The position numbers and the translations under genes were made by a program. 64,000 bases of DNA. Source: Glycocaulis sp050485565. GTDB taxonomy: Bacteria; Pseudomonadota; Alphaproteobacteria; Caulobacterales; Maricaulaceae. Positions 7,089 through 15,173 of the stretch are shown here, one piece after another (position 1 is the first letter of the stretch; each line of letters opens with the position of its first letter). The notes under the pieces are model-generated. The model saw only the letters and a list, made by a program, of their open reading frames with translations, was not told the origin of the DNA and did not search any database. The stretch lies in NCBI RefSeq assembly GCF_050485565.1, contig NZ_JBJHBQ010000001.1, positions 124,001 through 188,000 on the forward strand, written 5' to 3'.

Positions 7089-8926
7089 ACCGGCGCGCAG
7101 GCCGCTTTCAGCCAGGTATGCACCTCTGGCTCGCCCGCCACCAGCGGGCCGACTTTCTCCAGCACCTCGCCATGATAGGCATTGAGCCAGTCACGCTCCT
7201 GCGCGCTCATCAGGCTCACATCCACCAGAGCGGTGTGGATGGGCGCGAAGGTGAGCGTTTCAAAACCCATCATCGGCCGCTCCCCGCCCGGAATATCCTC
7301 CGGCGGGGTGACGACCTGCAGCGTCTCGATGCGGATGCCCCACTTGCCGGTATTATAAAAGCCCGGCTCGTTAGAGAAGATCATCCCCGGTTTGAGCGCG
7401 ATTGTGTTGGGCGCCTTGGCGATGCGGCCCGGCCCTTCGTGTACGGAGAGATAGCTGCCGACCCCGTGGCCGGTGCCATGGTCATAATCCATCCCCGCCA
7501 TCCACAAGGGCTGGCGCGCCAGCGCATCGAGCTGTGATCCGGTCGTGCCTTCGGGGAAGCGGATGCGCGCCAGCGCGATATGCCCCTTCAGCACCAGCGT
7601 GAAGGCGCGGCGCATGTGGGTGTCCGCCTCGCCGATGGGCACGGTGCGGGTGATGTCAGTGGTACCGTCCGGGTACTGACCACCGGAGTCCACAAGATAA
7701 AGCGTGCCGCGCTCCAGCGTGCGCACCGAGTCAGTGGAGACGCGATAGTGCGGCAGCGCGCCGTTCGGGCCCGCGCCGGAAATCGTCTCAAAGCTGATAT
7801 CGCGAAATTCAGGCAGCGCCCGGCGGAAGGTTTCCAGCTTCACCGCCGCGCTGATCTCGTCTTCATTCCCGGACTGGGCGTCGGTATCCAGCCAGTGGAG
7901 GAAGCGCACCATGGCCGCGCCATCGCGGATATGGGCCTGGCGCGCGCCTTCGATCTCCACCGCATTCTTGATCGCGCGCGGCAGGGCCACCGGGTCTGCG
8001 CCGCGCTTGATGATCGCGCCGGCTTTTTCAAGCTGGTTGAAGACGTGGGCGCTGGTGATGGCCGGGTCCACGAGCACGGTTTTCCCGGCGAGCGCGGCGA
8101 GCGCGGAATCGAAGCTGTCTTCAGATTCGATGGATATCTTGTTGCCGCCCACAGGATAGGCGTCAGAAACCCCTTTTTCGGGGTCGAAAAACCCCGAAAT
8201 CGACCCATCCGATAGTACGATTGCGCGTCCCAGACCTATCGGGGCGCAAGCGACGTCTCCGCCGCGCAAATTGAGGATCCAGGCCACCGAAATCGGGTCT
8301 GACAGCACGGCCGCATCGGCGCCGGCCTCTTTAAGCCCTTGAGAAACCTCATCGAGTTTCTCCTCCACGCTGCGCCCGGCCAAAGAGACGGGGTGGGGAT
8401 AGATTTTGGCTTTCGGGGCCGCGGGGCGATTTTCCCAGATTCTATCCACCGGGTTCTCGTCAACTATCCGCATGTGGATACCCGCGCGGGCTGCGGCTGC
8501 CTCTATCCGCGCAATGGCATCGGGGCTGTGCAGGCGGGCATCATAGCCGATTGTCTCGCCTTTACGGGCATTTGCCGCGATCCAGCCCGCGATTCCGGGC
8601 TCCGGGAAGCCCTCGAAGGCGAAGAGTTGTCCATCAACCTGGTCGCGCACCTGCAGGGTATAGCGCCCATCGGTAAAGATGGCGGCTCTATCCCGCATGA
8701 CAATCGCCGCCCCGGCGCTGCCCGTGAAGCCGGTTACCCATGCCAGACGGTCGGCGCTCGCCGGGACATATTCGTTGTTATACTCGTCCTCATGGGGCAC
8801 GAGAAAGCCGTCAAGGCCGAGGCGCTCCAGCTCTTTCCTGAGCAGGGGCAAGGCTTTACGGCCATTGGCGGGGCCGCCCTTGGGGGTGAAGGTCTGGATG
8901 GTCTCGGGGGGGATAATTTGGGTCAT
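7085..8926 (-). CDS. pepP: Xaa-Pro aminopeptidase (M24B family)
   Basis: Removes N-terminal residues preceding proline, with a dinuclear metal centre. The 613-residue product has the long three-domain form found in eukaryotic APP1-like and alphaproteobacterial enzymes: two creatinase-like N-terminal domains, then the pita-bread catalytic domain. Metal and active-site motifs are visible: LVDSGGQYPDGTTDITRT (first Asp ligands), DHGTGHGVGSYLSVHEGP (His), SNEPGFY (Glu) and GIRIETL (Glu). No signal peptide, so cytosolic. It overlaps the downstream lipoprotein gene by 4 bp, and the upstream 164-bp region is shared with the divergent ABC transporter. The symbol is by family; substrate range is not known. 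Confidence 0.93.
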   Translation of the reverse strand: MTQIIPPETIQTFTPKGGPANGRKALPLLRKELERLGLDGFLVPHEDEYNNEYVPASADRLAWVTGFTGSAGAAIVMRDRAAIFTDGRYTLQVRDQVDGQLFAFEGFPEPGIAGWIAANARKGETIGYDARLHSPDAIARIEAAAARAGIHMRIVDENPVDRIWENRPAAPKAKIYPHPVSLAGRSVEEKLDEVSQGLKEAGADAAVLSDPISVAWILNLRGGDVACAPIGLGRAIVLSDGSISGFFDPEKGVSDAYPVGGNKISIESEDSFDSALAALAGKTVLVDPAITSAHVFNQLEKAGAIIKRGADPVALPRAIKNAVEIEGARQAHIRDGAAMVRFLHWLDTDAQSGNEDEISAAVKLETFRRALPEFRDISFETISGAGPNGALPHYRVSTDSVRTLERGTLYLVDSGGQYPDGTTDITRTVPIGEADTHMRRAFTLVLKGHIALARIRFPEGTTGSQLDALARQPLWMAGMDYDHGTGHGVGSYLSVHEGPGRIAKAPNTIALKPGMIFSNEPGFYNTGKWGIRIETLQVVTPPEDIPGGERPMMGFETLTFAPIHTALVDVSLMSAQERDWLNAYHGEVLEKVGPLVAGEPEVHTWLKAACAPV

Positions 8927-9090
8927 GGGGGCAAGCTAATCCCCCTGTTGGCGGCGATCAATTGGGGCGTGCTGCGGGCCATCTATCCGGCCGGGCGGGG
9001 CCTGTCCAAAGCGTAATATTTTTCGGGCTTGTGCGCCGCGCCTTTTGGGCTACACCACCCGGCCCGCGAAGCTTTCAGACGAGCGTGCCG

Positions 9091-10065
9091 ATGACACTCC
9101 ATGCCATTGAAACTTCTGGAATTTCACGCCGCTTCGGCGAAAAGCGGGCGGTGGACGGTATAAATCTCGAAGTAAGACGCGGCGAGATTTTCGCCGTGCT
9201 CGGCCCCAATGGTGCAGGCAAGACCACGCTGGTGCGCATGCTGGCAACGCTTTTACGCCCCTCCGGCGGCAGCGCGCGCGTGCTCGGCCACGATATCGAG
9301 CGCGAGGCGCGCGAGGTGCGCCGCAAGATCAGCCTGACCGGCCAATTTGCTTCGGTAGATGAAGACCTTACCGGGTATGAGAACCTGCTTTTACTGTCGC
9401 GCCTGTCGGGCCTTAAGGGTACGGACGCGAAGGGCCGGGCGATGGATCTGCTGACCGCGTTCGATCTGGCCGAAGCCGCCGCCAAGCAGGCCAAGGATTA
9501 TTCGGGCGGCATGCGCCGCAAGCTGGATATCGCCGCCAGCCTGATCCGCCGTCCGGAACTATTGTTTCTGGACGAGCCGACAACCGGGCTTGATCCGCGC
9601 TCGCGCAATCAGGTCTGGGACATTGTGCGCGGCCTTGCCGCCAGCGGCACAACCATCCTGCTCACCACGCAATATCTGGAAGAAGCCGACCAGCTCGCAG
9701 ATGAAATCGCCGTTGTCGATCACGGCCGGATCATCGCGCGTGGCACCAGCGCGGAACTCAAAGCCAAGGTCGGCGGCGGCGTCTTGCAGATCAATCTGGC
9801 CAGCGCAGAGCGGCGCGAGGAGGCATCCCGGCTGCTGTCTGACATGATGGTGGGCGAGGTGCGCACGGGCGGCAATGGCGTCTCCCTGAATGTGGATGTG
9901 GCCGACCCGGATGCGGGTCTGGCGGCGCTCGGCGCGCTGTCGGCGGCGGGCATCACGCTGACCGGCTATGCCCTTAGCCAGCCCAGCCTTGATGAAGTGT
10001 TCTTTGCGCTGACGGGGCGCCCGCCGGAACCGGAGAAAGAGGCAGAGACGGAGGCAGCACAATGA
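9091..10065 (+). CDS. ABC transporter ATP-binding protein (DrrA-type drug/polymer exporter)
   Basis: The ATPase half of an ABC-2 export system. The 324-residue product has Walker A GPNGAGKTT, the signature DYSGGMRRKLDIA (the variant typical of DrrA-type ATPases), Walker B LLFLDEPTTGLD and a switch His after LLTTQYLEEADQ. A C-terminal domain after about residue 220 (GVLQINLASAERREEA...PSLDEVFFALTG) matches the DrrA regulatory domain. The ATG at 9091 is chosen because it begins at the ABC fold; the frame is open further upstream without conserved sequence. Stop and next start overlap as ATGA, so the permease is translationally coupled. Substrate cannot be told from sequence; daunorubicin-type names are family labels only. 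Confidence 0.92.
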   Translation: MTLHAIETSGISRRFGEKRAVDGINLEVRRGEIFAVLGPNGAGKTTLVRMLATLLRPSGGSARVLGHDIEREAREVRRKISLTGQFASVDEDLTGYENLLLLSRLSGLKGTDAKGRAMDLLTAFDLAEAAAKQAKDYSGGMRRKLDIAASLIRRPELLFLDEPTTGLDPRSRNQVWDIVRGLAASGTTILLTTQYLEEADQLADEIAVVDHGRIIARGTSAELKAKVGGGVLQINLASAERREEASRLLSDMMVGEVRTGGNGVSLNVDVADPDAGLAALGALSAAGITLTGYALSQPSLDEVFFALTGRPPEPEKEAETEAAQ

Positions 10066-10895
10066 GTGAGACCGTGAAACCTCTTGAGCAAGCCGCCGAG
10101 AATGCCGTGCTGTCGGCGCCGGCTATTGCCGCGCGTCCACCCCATGCGGTGTCGGTCAGCCTCACCTATGCGTGGCGGGCGCTGCTAAAGATCAAGCACA
10201 TGCCCGAACAGCTTTTCGACGTGGTGGTGACGCCCATCATGTTCACGGTGATGTTCACCTATCTGTTCGGCGGCGCGCTGGCGGGCTCGACCGATGCCTA
10301 TCTGCAATTCCTGCTGCCGGGCATTCTGGTGCAGACGATTGTCTTCACCTCGGTCTATACCGGCTTCACGCTCAATACCGACATTTCCAAGGGCGTGTTC
10401 GACCGTTTCCGCTCGCTGCCGGTCTGGTCGCCGGGGCCGATTGCCGGCGCGATGCTGGCCGATGTTTTCCGCTTCACCGCATCGGGCGTCATCGTCTTCA
10501 TCATCGGTACGCTTATGGGCTACAGGCCAGAGGGCGGGTTCATCGCGGTCATTCCCGCCCTCGCGCTGATGAACGCGTTTGCACTGGGCTTTGGCTGGAT
10601 CTTCACCGCGCTGGCGCTTTCGGTGCGCACGCCCTCCACGGTGATGACGCTGGCCTGGCTGGTGCTGATGCCGCTCACCTTCGCCTCCAACATCTATGTC
10701 GACCCGGCAACCATGCCGGGCTGGCTGCAGGCGATCGTGTCGGTCAATCCGGTCTCGCTGCTTGTCACGGCCATACGCGACATCATGGCTGGCACACCGG
10801 ACGCAGGCGCTATATTGCTGGCCCTGCTCGCCCCCGGCGTGATGGCGGCCATATTCGGCCCTATCACGATGTGGCTCTACAGACGCGAGCGCTAG
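10062..10895 (+). CDS. ABC-2 type transporter permease (DrrB-type)
   Basis: The 277-residue product has about six hydrophobic segments after an N-terminal cytosolic stretch, with the ABC-2 pattern MFTVMFTYLFGGALAGS, QFLLPGILVQTIVFTSVYTG and PLTFASNIYVDPATMPGWLQ followed by SVNPVSLLVTAIRD. It pairs with the ATPase through a 4-bp overlap and would dimerise in the inner membrane to export a lipid-soluble compound. Only 17 bp separate it from prmA, so all three genes may share a transcript, although prmA has an unrelated role. Confidence 0.92.
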   Translation: MSETVKPLEQAAENAVLSAPAIAARPPHAVSVSLTYAWRALLKIKHMPEQLFDVVVTPIMFTVMFTYLFGGALAGSTDAYLQFLLPGILVQTIVFTSVYTGFTLNTDISKGVFDRFRSLPVWSPGPIAGAMLADVFRFTASGVIVFIIGTLMGYRPEGGFIAVIPALALMNAFALGFGWIFTALALSVRTPSTVMTLAWLVLMPLTFASNIYVDPATMPGWLQAIVSVNPVSLLVTAIRDIMAGTPDAGAILLALLAPGVMAAIFGPITMWLYRRER

Positions 10896-10912
10896 CGAAG
10901 GAACCCATTGCC

Positions 10913-11785
10913 ATGTCCACACTCTGGCGTCTGCTTGCCATCGGCCCGGCTGCCCCCATGAAGGCCGCCGATGCGGCTCTGGGCGCCATGGAGGACGGGC
11001 CGATGCTGTCCTGGTCCTTCTTCGAAGATGGCGGTCCGGACACCTGGCGGCTGGATGTGCTGTTCGCCGACCAGATCAATGTGGACGGCTTTCTGGCCCA
11101 GCTGGGACTGGAAGACACCGGCGTGGACGTCCAGTTCGCACCTCTGCCGGAAGAAGACTGGGTGCGGCTCTCGCTGGAGGGTCTGCCGGAAGTGACCGCC
11201 GGCCGGTTCGTGGTCTTTGGCGAGCATGCGCGCCGCCCGCTTCAACCCGGCGAGCTGGGCATCGAGATCGAGGCTGGCCCGGCCTTCGGCACCGGCCATC
11301 ACGGCACCACCAAGGGCTGCCTCATCGCGTGCGACCGGCTGGAGCGTGAGGGGCTGAAAGTCGCCCGCGTGCTGGATCTGGGCTGCGGCACGGGAGCGCT
11401 TGCCATCGCGGCGGCGCTGGTCTGGTCCAATGCCGATGTGCTGGCGACCGATATCGACCCCGAAGCGGTGGCGGAAACCGAGATCAACAATGCCAAGAAC
11501 GGTGTGGCCGAGAGAATCCAGGCCATCACCGCAGACGGGTTTGACCATCCCGCCTTCGAGGGCGCGGTGTTTGACCTGATCTTCGCCAACATCCTTGCCG
11601 GCCCCTTGCAGGAGCTGGCGCGCGCGCTGTCGGAGCGGCTGGCCCCTGAAGGCCGCGCCGTGCTGTCCGGCCTGCTGGAAGAGCAGATCGGTGCAGTGGA
11701 GGCCGCCTACCGGCAGGCAGGTCTTGTCACCGCCAATACCGACATTATCGATGAATGGGCGATCCTCACGCTGAAAGCGGGCTAG
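10913..11785 (+). CDS. prmA: Ribosomal protein L11 methyltransferase
   Basis: PrmA trimethylates ribosomal protein L11 using SAM. The 290-residue product has an N-terminal substrate-recognition region and, from about residue 150, a class I methyltransferase: VLDLGCGTGALAIAAA (motif I), ATDIDPEAV (motif II) and FDLIFANILAGPL (the PrmA form of the motif IV region). The preceding FGTGHHGTT motif is also typical of the family. The frame is open far upstream through the permease gene, but MSTLWRLLA at 10913, after AAGGAA, is the sensible start. The stop shares a CTAG tetranucleotide with the convergent gene at 11782. Confidence 0.93.
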   Translation: MSTLWRLLAIGPAAPMKAADAALGAMEDGPMLSWSFFEDGGPDTWRLDVLFADQINVDGFLAQLGLEDTGVDVQFAPLPEEDWVRLSLEGLPEVTAGRFVVFGEHARRPLQPGELGIEIEAGPAFGTGHHGTTKGCLIACDRLEREGLKVARVLDLGCGTGALAIAAALVWSNADVLATDIDPEAVAETEINNAKNGVAERIQAITADGFDHPAFEGAVFDLIFANILAGPLQELARALSERLAPEGRAVLSGLLEEQIGAVEAAYRQAGLVTANTDIIDEWAILTLKAG

Positions 11786-12468
11786 AACTCCACGGCGAAG
11801 CCAACGGTGAGCCAGTCGGCCCGCTCACCATCGAGATTGCGCCCATAGACGATATCGAGAGCAACATTGCCGTCGAACAGGAAGGGGCGGATACCGGCCT
11901 GCCATCCGGGGCGGTCATTCTCCGTGCCGAACACCTCGCCTATCAGTTCCAGCCGGTCGTGGGCCATCACTTGCGCGGCCACGCCCCACACGCCCACGGT
12001 CTCGTTCTCGGTGAGGTCGCGCTCCACGCCCGCATTGACATGCAGGTTGAGGCGCTCATTGACCGGCACCGACAGCGGCACCACGGCATAGATCGTGTCG
12101 GCATTGCGGATCACACCGGCATGGCCGCTGCCCACTGACAGGGCGAGGCCGTAGCCATGCTCGTCAATATCGCGCAAGGCGATCTTGGCCGCAGGCGCGA
12201 AAGTGGTGGCCCACTCCCCGTCTGCGCGCCGGCTCTCCATGGTCAGCTCGAACTCGATGAAGGGCAGAGCTTCAAGGGTAAAGCCCGGCGAGACGAGGTA
12301 GACCCGGTCACCATTATTGGCAAACGAGCTCCAGGTTTCGAGCTTGAACATGCCCGGCGTTGCAATGCCGGCATCGTCCACCGCATAGGGGCCGCCATTG
12401 GCAAAGCTTGCGGGCATGGCGGAAAGGCTCAGCGTCAGAGCGCTGATAGCAAAGAGACATTTTTTCAT
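11782..12468 (-). CDS. Predicted outer-membrane beta-barrel-like protein
   Basis: The 228-residue product has a Sec signal peptide (MKKCLFAISALTLSLSAMPASFA, cleavage likely near residue 23-24). The mature chain is a series of alternating amphipathic strands (for example LLVSPGF-like, FEFELTMESRR, GYGLALSVGSG, LNLHVNAGVERDL, ALDIVYGRNLDG) and ends in a terminal Phe (GFAVEF), as outer-membrane barrels do. No ligand motif is recognised. Start at 12468 is chosen for the signal peptide; the frame is open another 69 bases upstream. It lies 28 bp after mgtE on the same strand, so the two may be co-transcribed. An alternative is a soluble periplasmic beta-rich protein. Confidence 0.7.
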   Translation of the reverse strand: MKKCLFAISALTLSLSAMPASFANGGPYAVDDAGIATPGMFKLETWSSFANNGDRVYLVSPGFTLEALPFIEFELTMESRRADGEWATTFAPAAKIALRDIDEHGYGLALSVGSGHAGVIRNADTIYAVVPLSVPVNERLNLHVNAGVERDLTENETVGVWGVAAQVMAHDRLELIGEVFGTENDRPGWQAGIRPFLFDGNVALDIVYGRNLDGERADWLTVGFAVEF

Positions 12469-12496
12469 CGGTCTTGTTCCTTTTGATTGGGACCGG

Positions 12497-13894
12497 TCAT
12501 GCCGCCGCGGCGGGCAGATCAAGAAGGGCGGTGGCAATGGAGAAATAGATCAGCACGCCTGCCGCATCGGCGATGGAGGTGATGAGCGGTGCACTGGCCG
12601 CTGCCGGATCAAGCTTCATCCGTGACAGGATGAAGGGAAGGCTCATCCCGATGATAGAGCCGACCAGCACGATCACCACCATGGAGAGGGACACGACAAG
12701 CGCCACTTCGGGGCCGCCACGGACAACGCCGATAGCAGATACTGCAATGGCCATGGTGATACCGAGCAGAAGCGCGACAAAGCTCTCACGCCCGATCATC
12801 TTGCCCCAGTCGGAAAGTTTCACATCTCCCACCGCAAGGCCCCGCACCATCAGCGTGGCGGCCTGTGAGCCGGCATTGCCGCCGGAGTCGATCAGCAAGG
12901 GCAGGAAGAAGACCAGCGCCACATAGGCCATGATCGTGTCTTCGAAATAGGCGATGCCTGCGCCGGAGAAGATGTTGCCGAAGACCAGCAGGACCAGCCA
13001 GACGATACGCATCCGGTAGAGCACGAAGGTGGAGGCGGTGCGCACATTGGTGATGCGCTTCATGCCGGGCACATAGCCCTTCTGGTCGCTGCCTACATCC
13101 TGAACACCACCGGCGCGGTAGAAGTCCTCGGTGGCTTCGGCCACCTGCACGTCCATCGCGTCGTCGGCGGTGATGATGCCGACCAGCGCATCCCCACCAT
13201 TGATGACCGGAATGGCCAGAAGGTCATACTGGGCGATCTTGCGGGCCGCCTCTTCCTGGGACTCGTTGGCCCGCACGAAGATGACCTCGCGTACCATGAT
13301 GTCACCGACCAGAGCCTCGTCCGGCTCGGTCAGCAGGTCACGCAAGGAAACCACGCCAATCAGGCGGCGGTCCTCATCGACCACGTAGGAATCGTAGATC
13401 GTCTCCTTGTTGGGGGCCTCGCGGCGCAGCTTGGCGATGGCCTCCACGGTGGTGAGGTCTGCTTTCAGCGTGGCGTAGTCCGAGGTCATTATCGCCCCGG
13501 CCGTGCCTTCGGCGTAGGCCGAGAGCTTGCGGATATCCTCACGGTCGGCGCGCGCCAGCACGGGCAGAAGCCGGTCCTGCAGCTCCTTGGGCAGGGCGTT
13601 GAAGAGGTCGGCCCGCTCGTCAGGCGACATCGCCGTAACGAGCGCTGCGAGCGCGTCACGCTCCATGGCGAGCGCCGTTTCGGCCTGCATGTCGGCAGGC
13701 AGATAACCGAAGACTTCGGCCGCCGTTTCCACGCCGAGCGCGGCCAGCACACGGGCCACTTCCTCAGGGCTCAGCGAGCCGATGGCATTGGCGATATCAG
13801 CCGGGTGAAGGCTCGCCAGAGCCGTCTTGATGGACGCGGTATCGTTATTGTTCAGAAAGTCGCGGATTGCTGCCGCGATGTGATTATTCGTCAT
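12497..13894 (-). CDS. mgtE: Magnesium transporter MgtE
   Basis: Mg2+ channel of the inner membrane, gated by cytosolic Mg2+. The 465-residue product has the full order: N-terminal superhelical domain with HPADIANAI and LPADMQAE repeats (about 1-130), two CBS domains (AGAIMTSDY to about residue 260, with DIMVREVIFV), a plug helix and five transmembrane segments. The pore signature PLLIDSGGNAGSQAATLMVRG is intact. The gene is preceded by GTCAGGAGGTTCTGAC, a strong ribosome-binding site at 5-bp spacing. A 562-bp region upstream has no gene and may hold a long leader. Confidence 0.95.
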   Translation of the reverse strand: MTNNHIAAAIRDFLNNNDTASIKTALASLHPADIANAIGSLSPEEVARVLAALGVETAAEVFGYLPADMQAETALAMERDALAALVTAMSPDERADLFNALPKELQDRLLPVLARADREDIRKLSAYAEGTAGAIMTSDYATLKADLTTVEAIAKLRREAPNKETIYDSYVVDEDRRLIGVVSLRDLLTEPDEALVGDIMVREVIFVRANESQEEAARKIAQYDLLAIPVINGGDALVGIITADDAMDVQVAEATEDFYRAGGVQDVGSDQKGYVPGMKRITNVRTASTFVLYRMRIVWLVLLVFGNIFSGAGIAYFEDTIMAYVALVFFLPLLIDSGGNAGSQAATLMVRGLAVGDVKLSDWGKMIGRESFVALLLGITMAIAVSAIGVVRGGPEVALVVSLSMVVIVLVGSIIGMSLPFILSRMKLDPAAASAPLITSIADAAGVLIYFSIATALLDLPAAAA

Positions 13895-14456
13895 GTCAGA
13901 ACCTCCTGACAGGGCGTTGCAACAGGCCCGTCAGAAGACTGTCAGAGGCGCACCGGCCTCCTCGACATGAGAAGGTCAGCGCGCGCCGGACATCCCGCCA
14001 CGGGCGCAAATCTCGGATTGGTCGCGCAGGCCGCCACGTCCTGTGGGACGCATCACGGCCCGCCTACTCGACGGATCGTCCATGACATGGCCTCCCTGCC
14101 TGCCGGCAAGCCCGCATCAGGTGCATGCGCGACGCGCGTGCAGCGGACCTTTTGCGGCCCGGCACACAGATGATAACGAAGCGAGACGAGATTGGTTCTC
14201 ACACCCGCGCGAATGTCTGACCCACTTGGTCATCAAACGCGGGTCGATCAGACGGAAACGCGGGTCCTGAAAAGGACAAGCCGCAGCCGGATCACCCGGC
14301 GTCTAAAGGCCGGAGGGCGTTGAGTTGAGTCCAGTTCTACTGGAACTGCCGTCCATCAAAGTGTCCTTGATTGCCGCCTGCCAGAAGCAGGCGGGCTGGG
14401 GCATAACCCCGGCTTGCACGCGGCGTCAACCCCGGCTTCAAGACATTTGCGTGAAA
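13895..14456. other. 562-bp gap between mgtE and tetR: possible mgtE leader and structured elements
   Basis: No convincing coding frame on either strand. It contains two exact copies of AAACGCGGGTC at 14235-14245 and 14256-14266 (21 bp offset), a hairpin CAGTTC-N5-GAACTG near 14333, a hairpin CCGCCTGC-N5-GCAGGCGG near 14377, and a GGGG/CCCC stem just after it. The region from about 14180 down to 13895 would be the 5' leader of mgtE and is rich in short complementary segments. I could not match it to a known Mg2+ riboswitch by eye. Confidence 0.5.
14235..14266. promoter_or_regulatory. Tandem direct repeat AAACGCGGGTC, two helical turns apart
   Basis: Two identical 11-base copies start at 14235 and 14256, a 21-bp offset that places them on the same DNA face. 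They lie about 340 bp upstream of the mgtE start and 190 bp downstream of the tetR stop. This spacing is typical of sites for dimeric regulators; the factor is unknown. Confidence 0.4.
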
Positions 14457-15104
14457 TCAGACCGGTTTGAGGATCAGTTCCAGACAGGCATCGATATGCG
14501 CCTCGATCTGGCGGGCATCGATCGAGTTCCGCCCCGTGAGAATTTCATATTCCGGGGCCAGCACGATCGGCAGTGAGAACGCGCCTGACAGCACGAACAT
14601 CAGATGCGTCGGATCACCCGCCGCAATCAGTCCCTCGCCCTGCGCAGACTTAATAAGATCAATGATCTTGTCGTTGAGCGGCTTCTGGTGCGTGGCGATC
14701 AGCCATTCCAGGCGGGGCGTGCGTTCCGCCCCCTCCTGCAACAATAGCCGCATATGCTCCGGATACGCGGCCAGCGTGGCGATATGGGCGCGGATGGCCG
14801 CCTTGTAGAAGGGCAGGCCGGCAAGGCCCTCCGTGCTTTCCATCTCGCCGTCCAGATGCGCGTTGACGCGCGCATAGAGCCGTTCAACCGCCGCTTCCCA
14901 CACGCCCTGCTTGGACTTGAAATGATACATGATGAGCGGCACCGGCGCACCGCAGGCGCGCGCCACATCGCTGACCGACGCACCGGCAAAGCCGCGCTGG
15001 GCAAATAGCGGTATCGCCGCATCGAGGATGCGGCTCTGCGTCGCCTCTCTCTGGGCCTCGCGCTCATTCTGGCGGGCGGGCCGCAGCTGTGTTTTCGTGC
15101 TCAT
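14457..15104 (-). CDS. TetR-family transcriptional regulator
   Basis: The 215-residue protein starts with a basic stretch and a TetR helix-turn-helix: SRILDAAIPLFAQRGFAGASVSDVARACGAPVPLIMYHFKSKQGVWEAAV (about residues 25-75). The rest is a helical ligand-binding and dimerisation domain with the SAQGEGLIAAGDPTHLMFVLSGA segment common in CerR-like TetR proteins. Start ATG at 15104 is preferred to a TTG at 15110. No obvious target gene is adjacent: upstream is the UvrD-like helicase on the same strand (69 bp away), downstream the mgtE gap. Ligand and regulon unknown. Confidence 0.9.
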   Translation of the reverse strand: MSTKTQLRPARQNEREAQREATQSRILDAAIPLFAQRGFAGASVSDVARACGAPVPLIMYHFKSKQGVWEAAVERLYARVNAHLDGEMESTEGLAGLPFYKAAIRAHIATLAAYPEHMRLLLQEGAERTPRLEWLIATHQKPLNDKIIDLIKSAQGEGLIAAGDPTHLMFVLSGAFSLPIVLAPEYEILTGRNSIDARQIEAHIDACLELILKPV

Positions 15105-15173
15105 GGGCAAAGGTTTAGAGCCATTGTGGCGGAAGGTCGATAGTGTGCGCTGGCAACACGCGCGGCCAGGACC

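Noticed and set aside
8160..8200. Hairpin with T and A runs resembling an intrinsic terminator
   Set aside because: It lies inside the Xaa-Pro aminopeptidase coding sequence, in frame and without disruption.
10172..10912. Open frame through the ABC permease gene running into prmA
   Set aside because: It is an out-of-frame shadow of the permease; the prmA product starts at 10913 with a ribosome-binding site.
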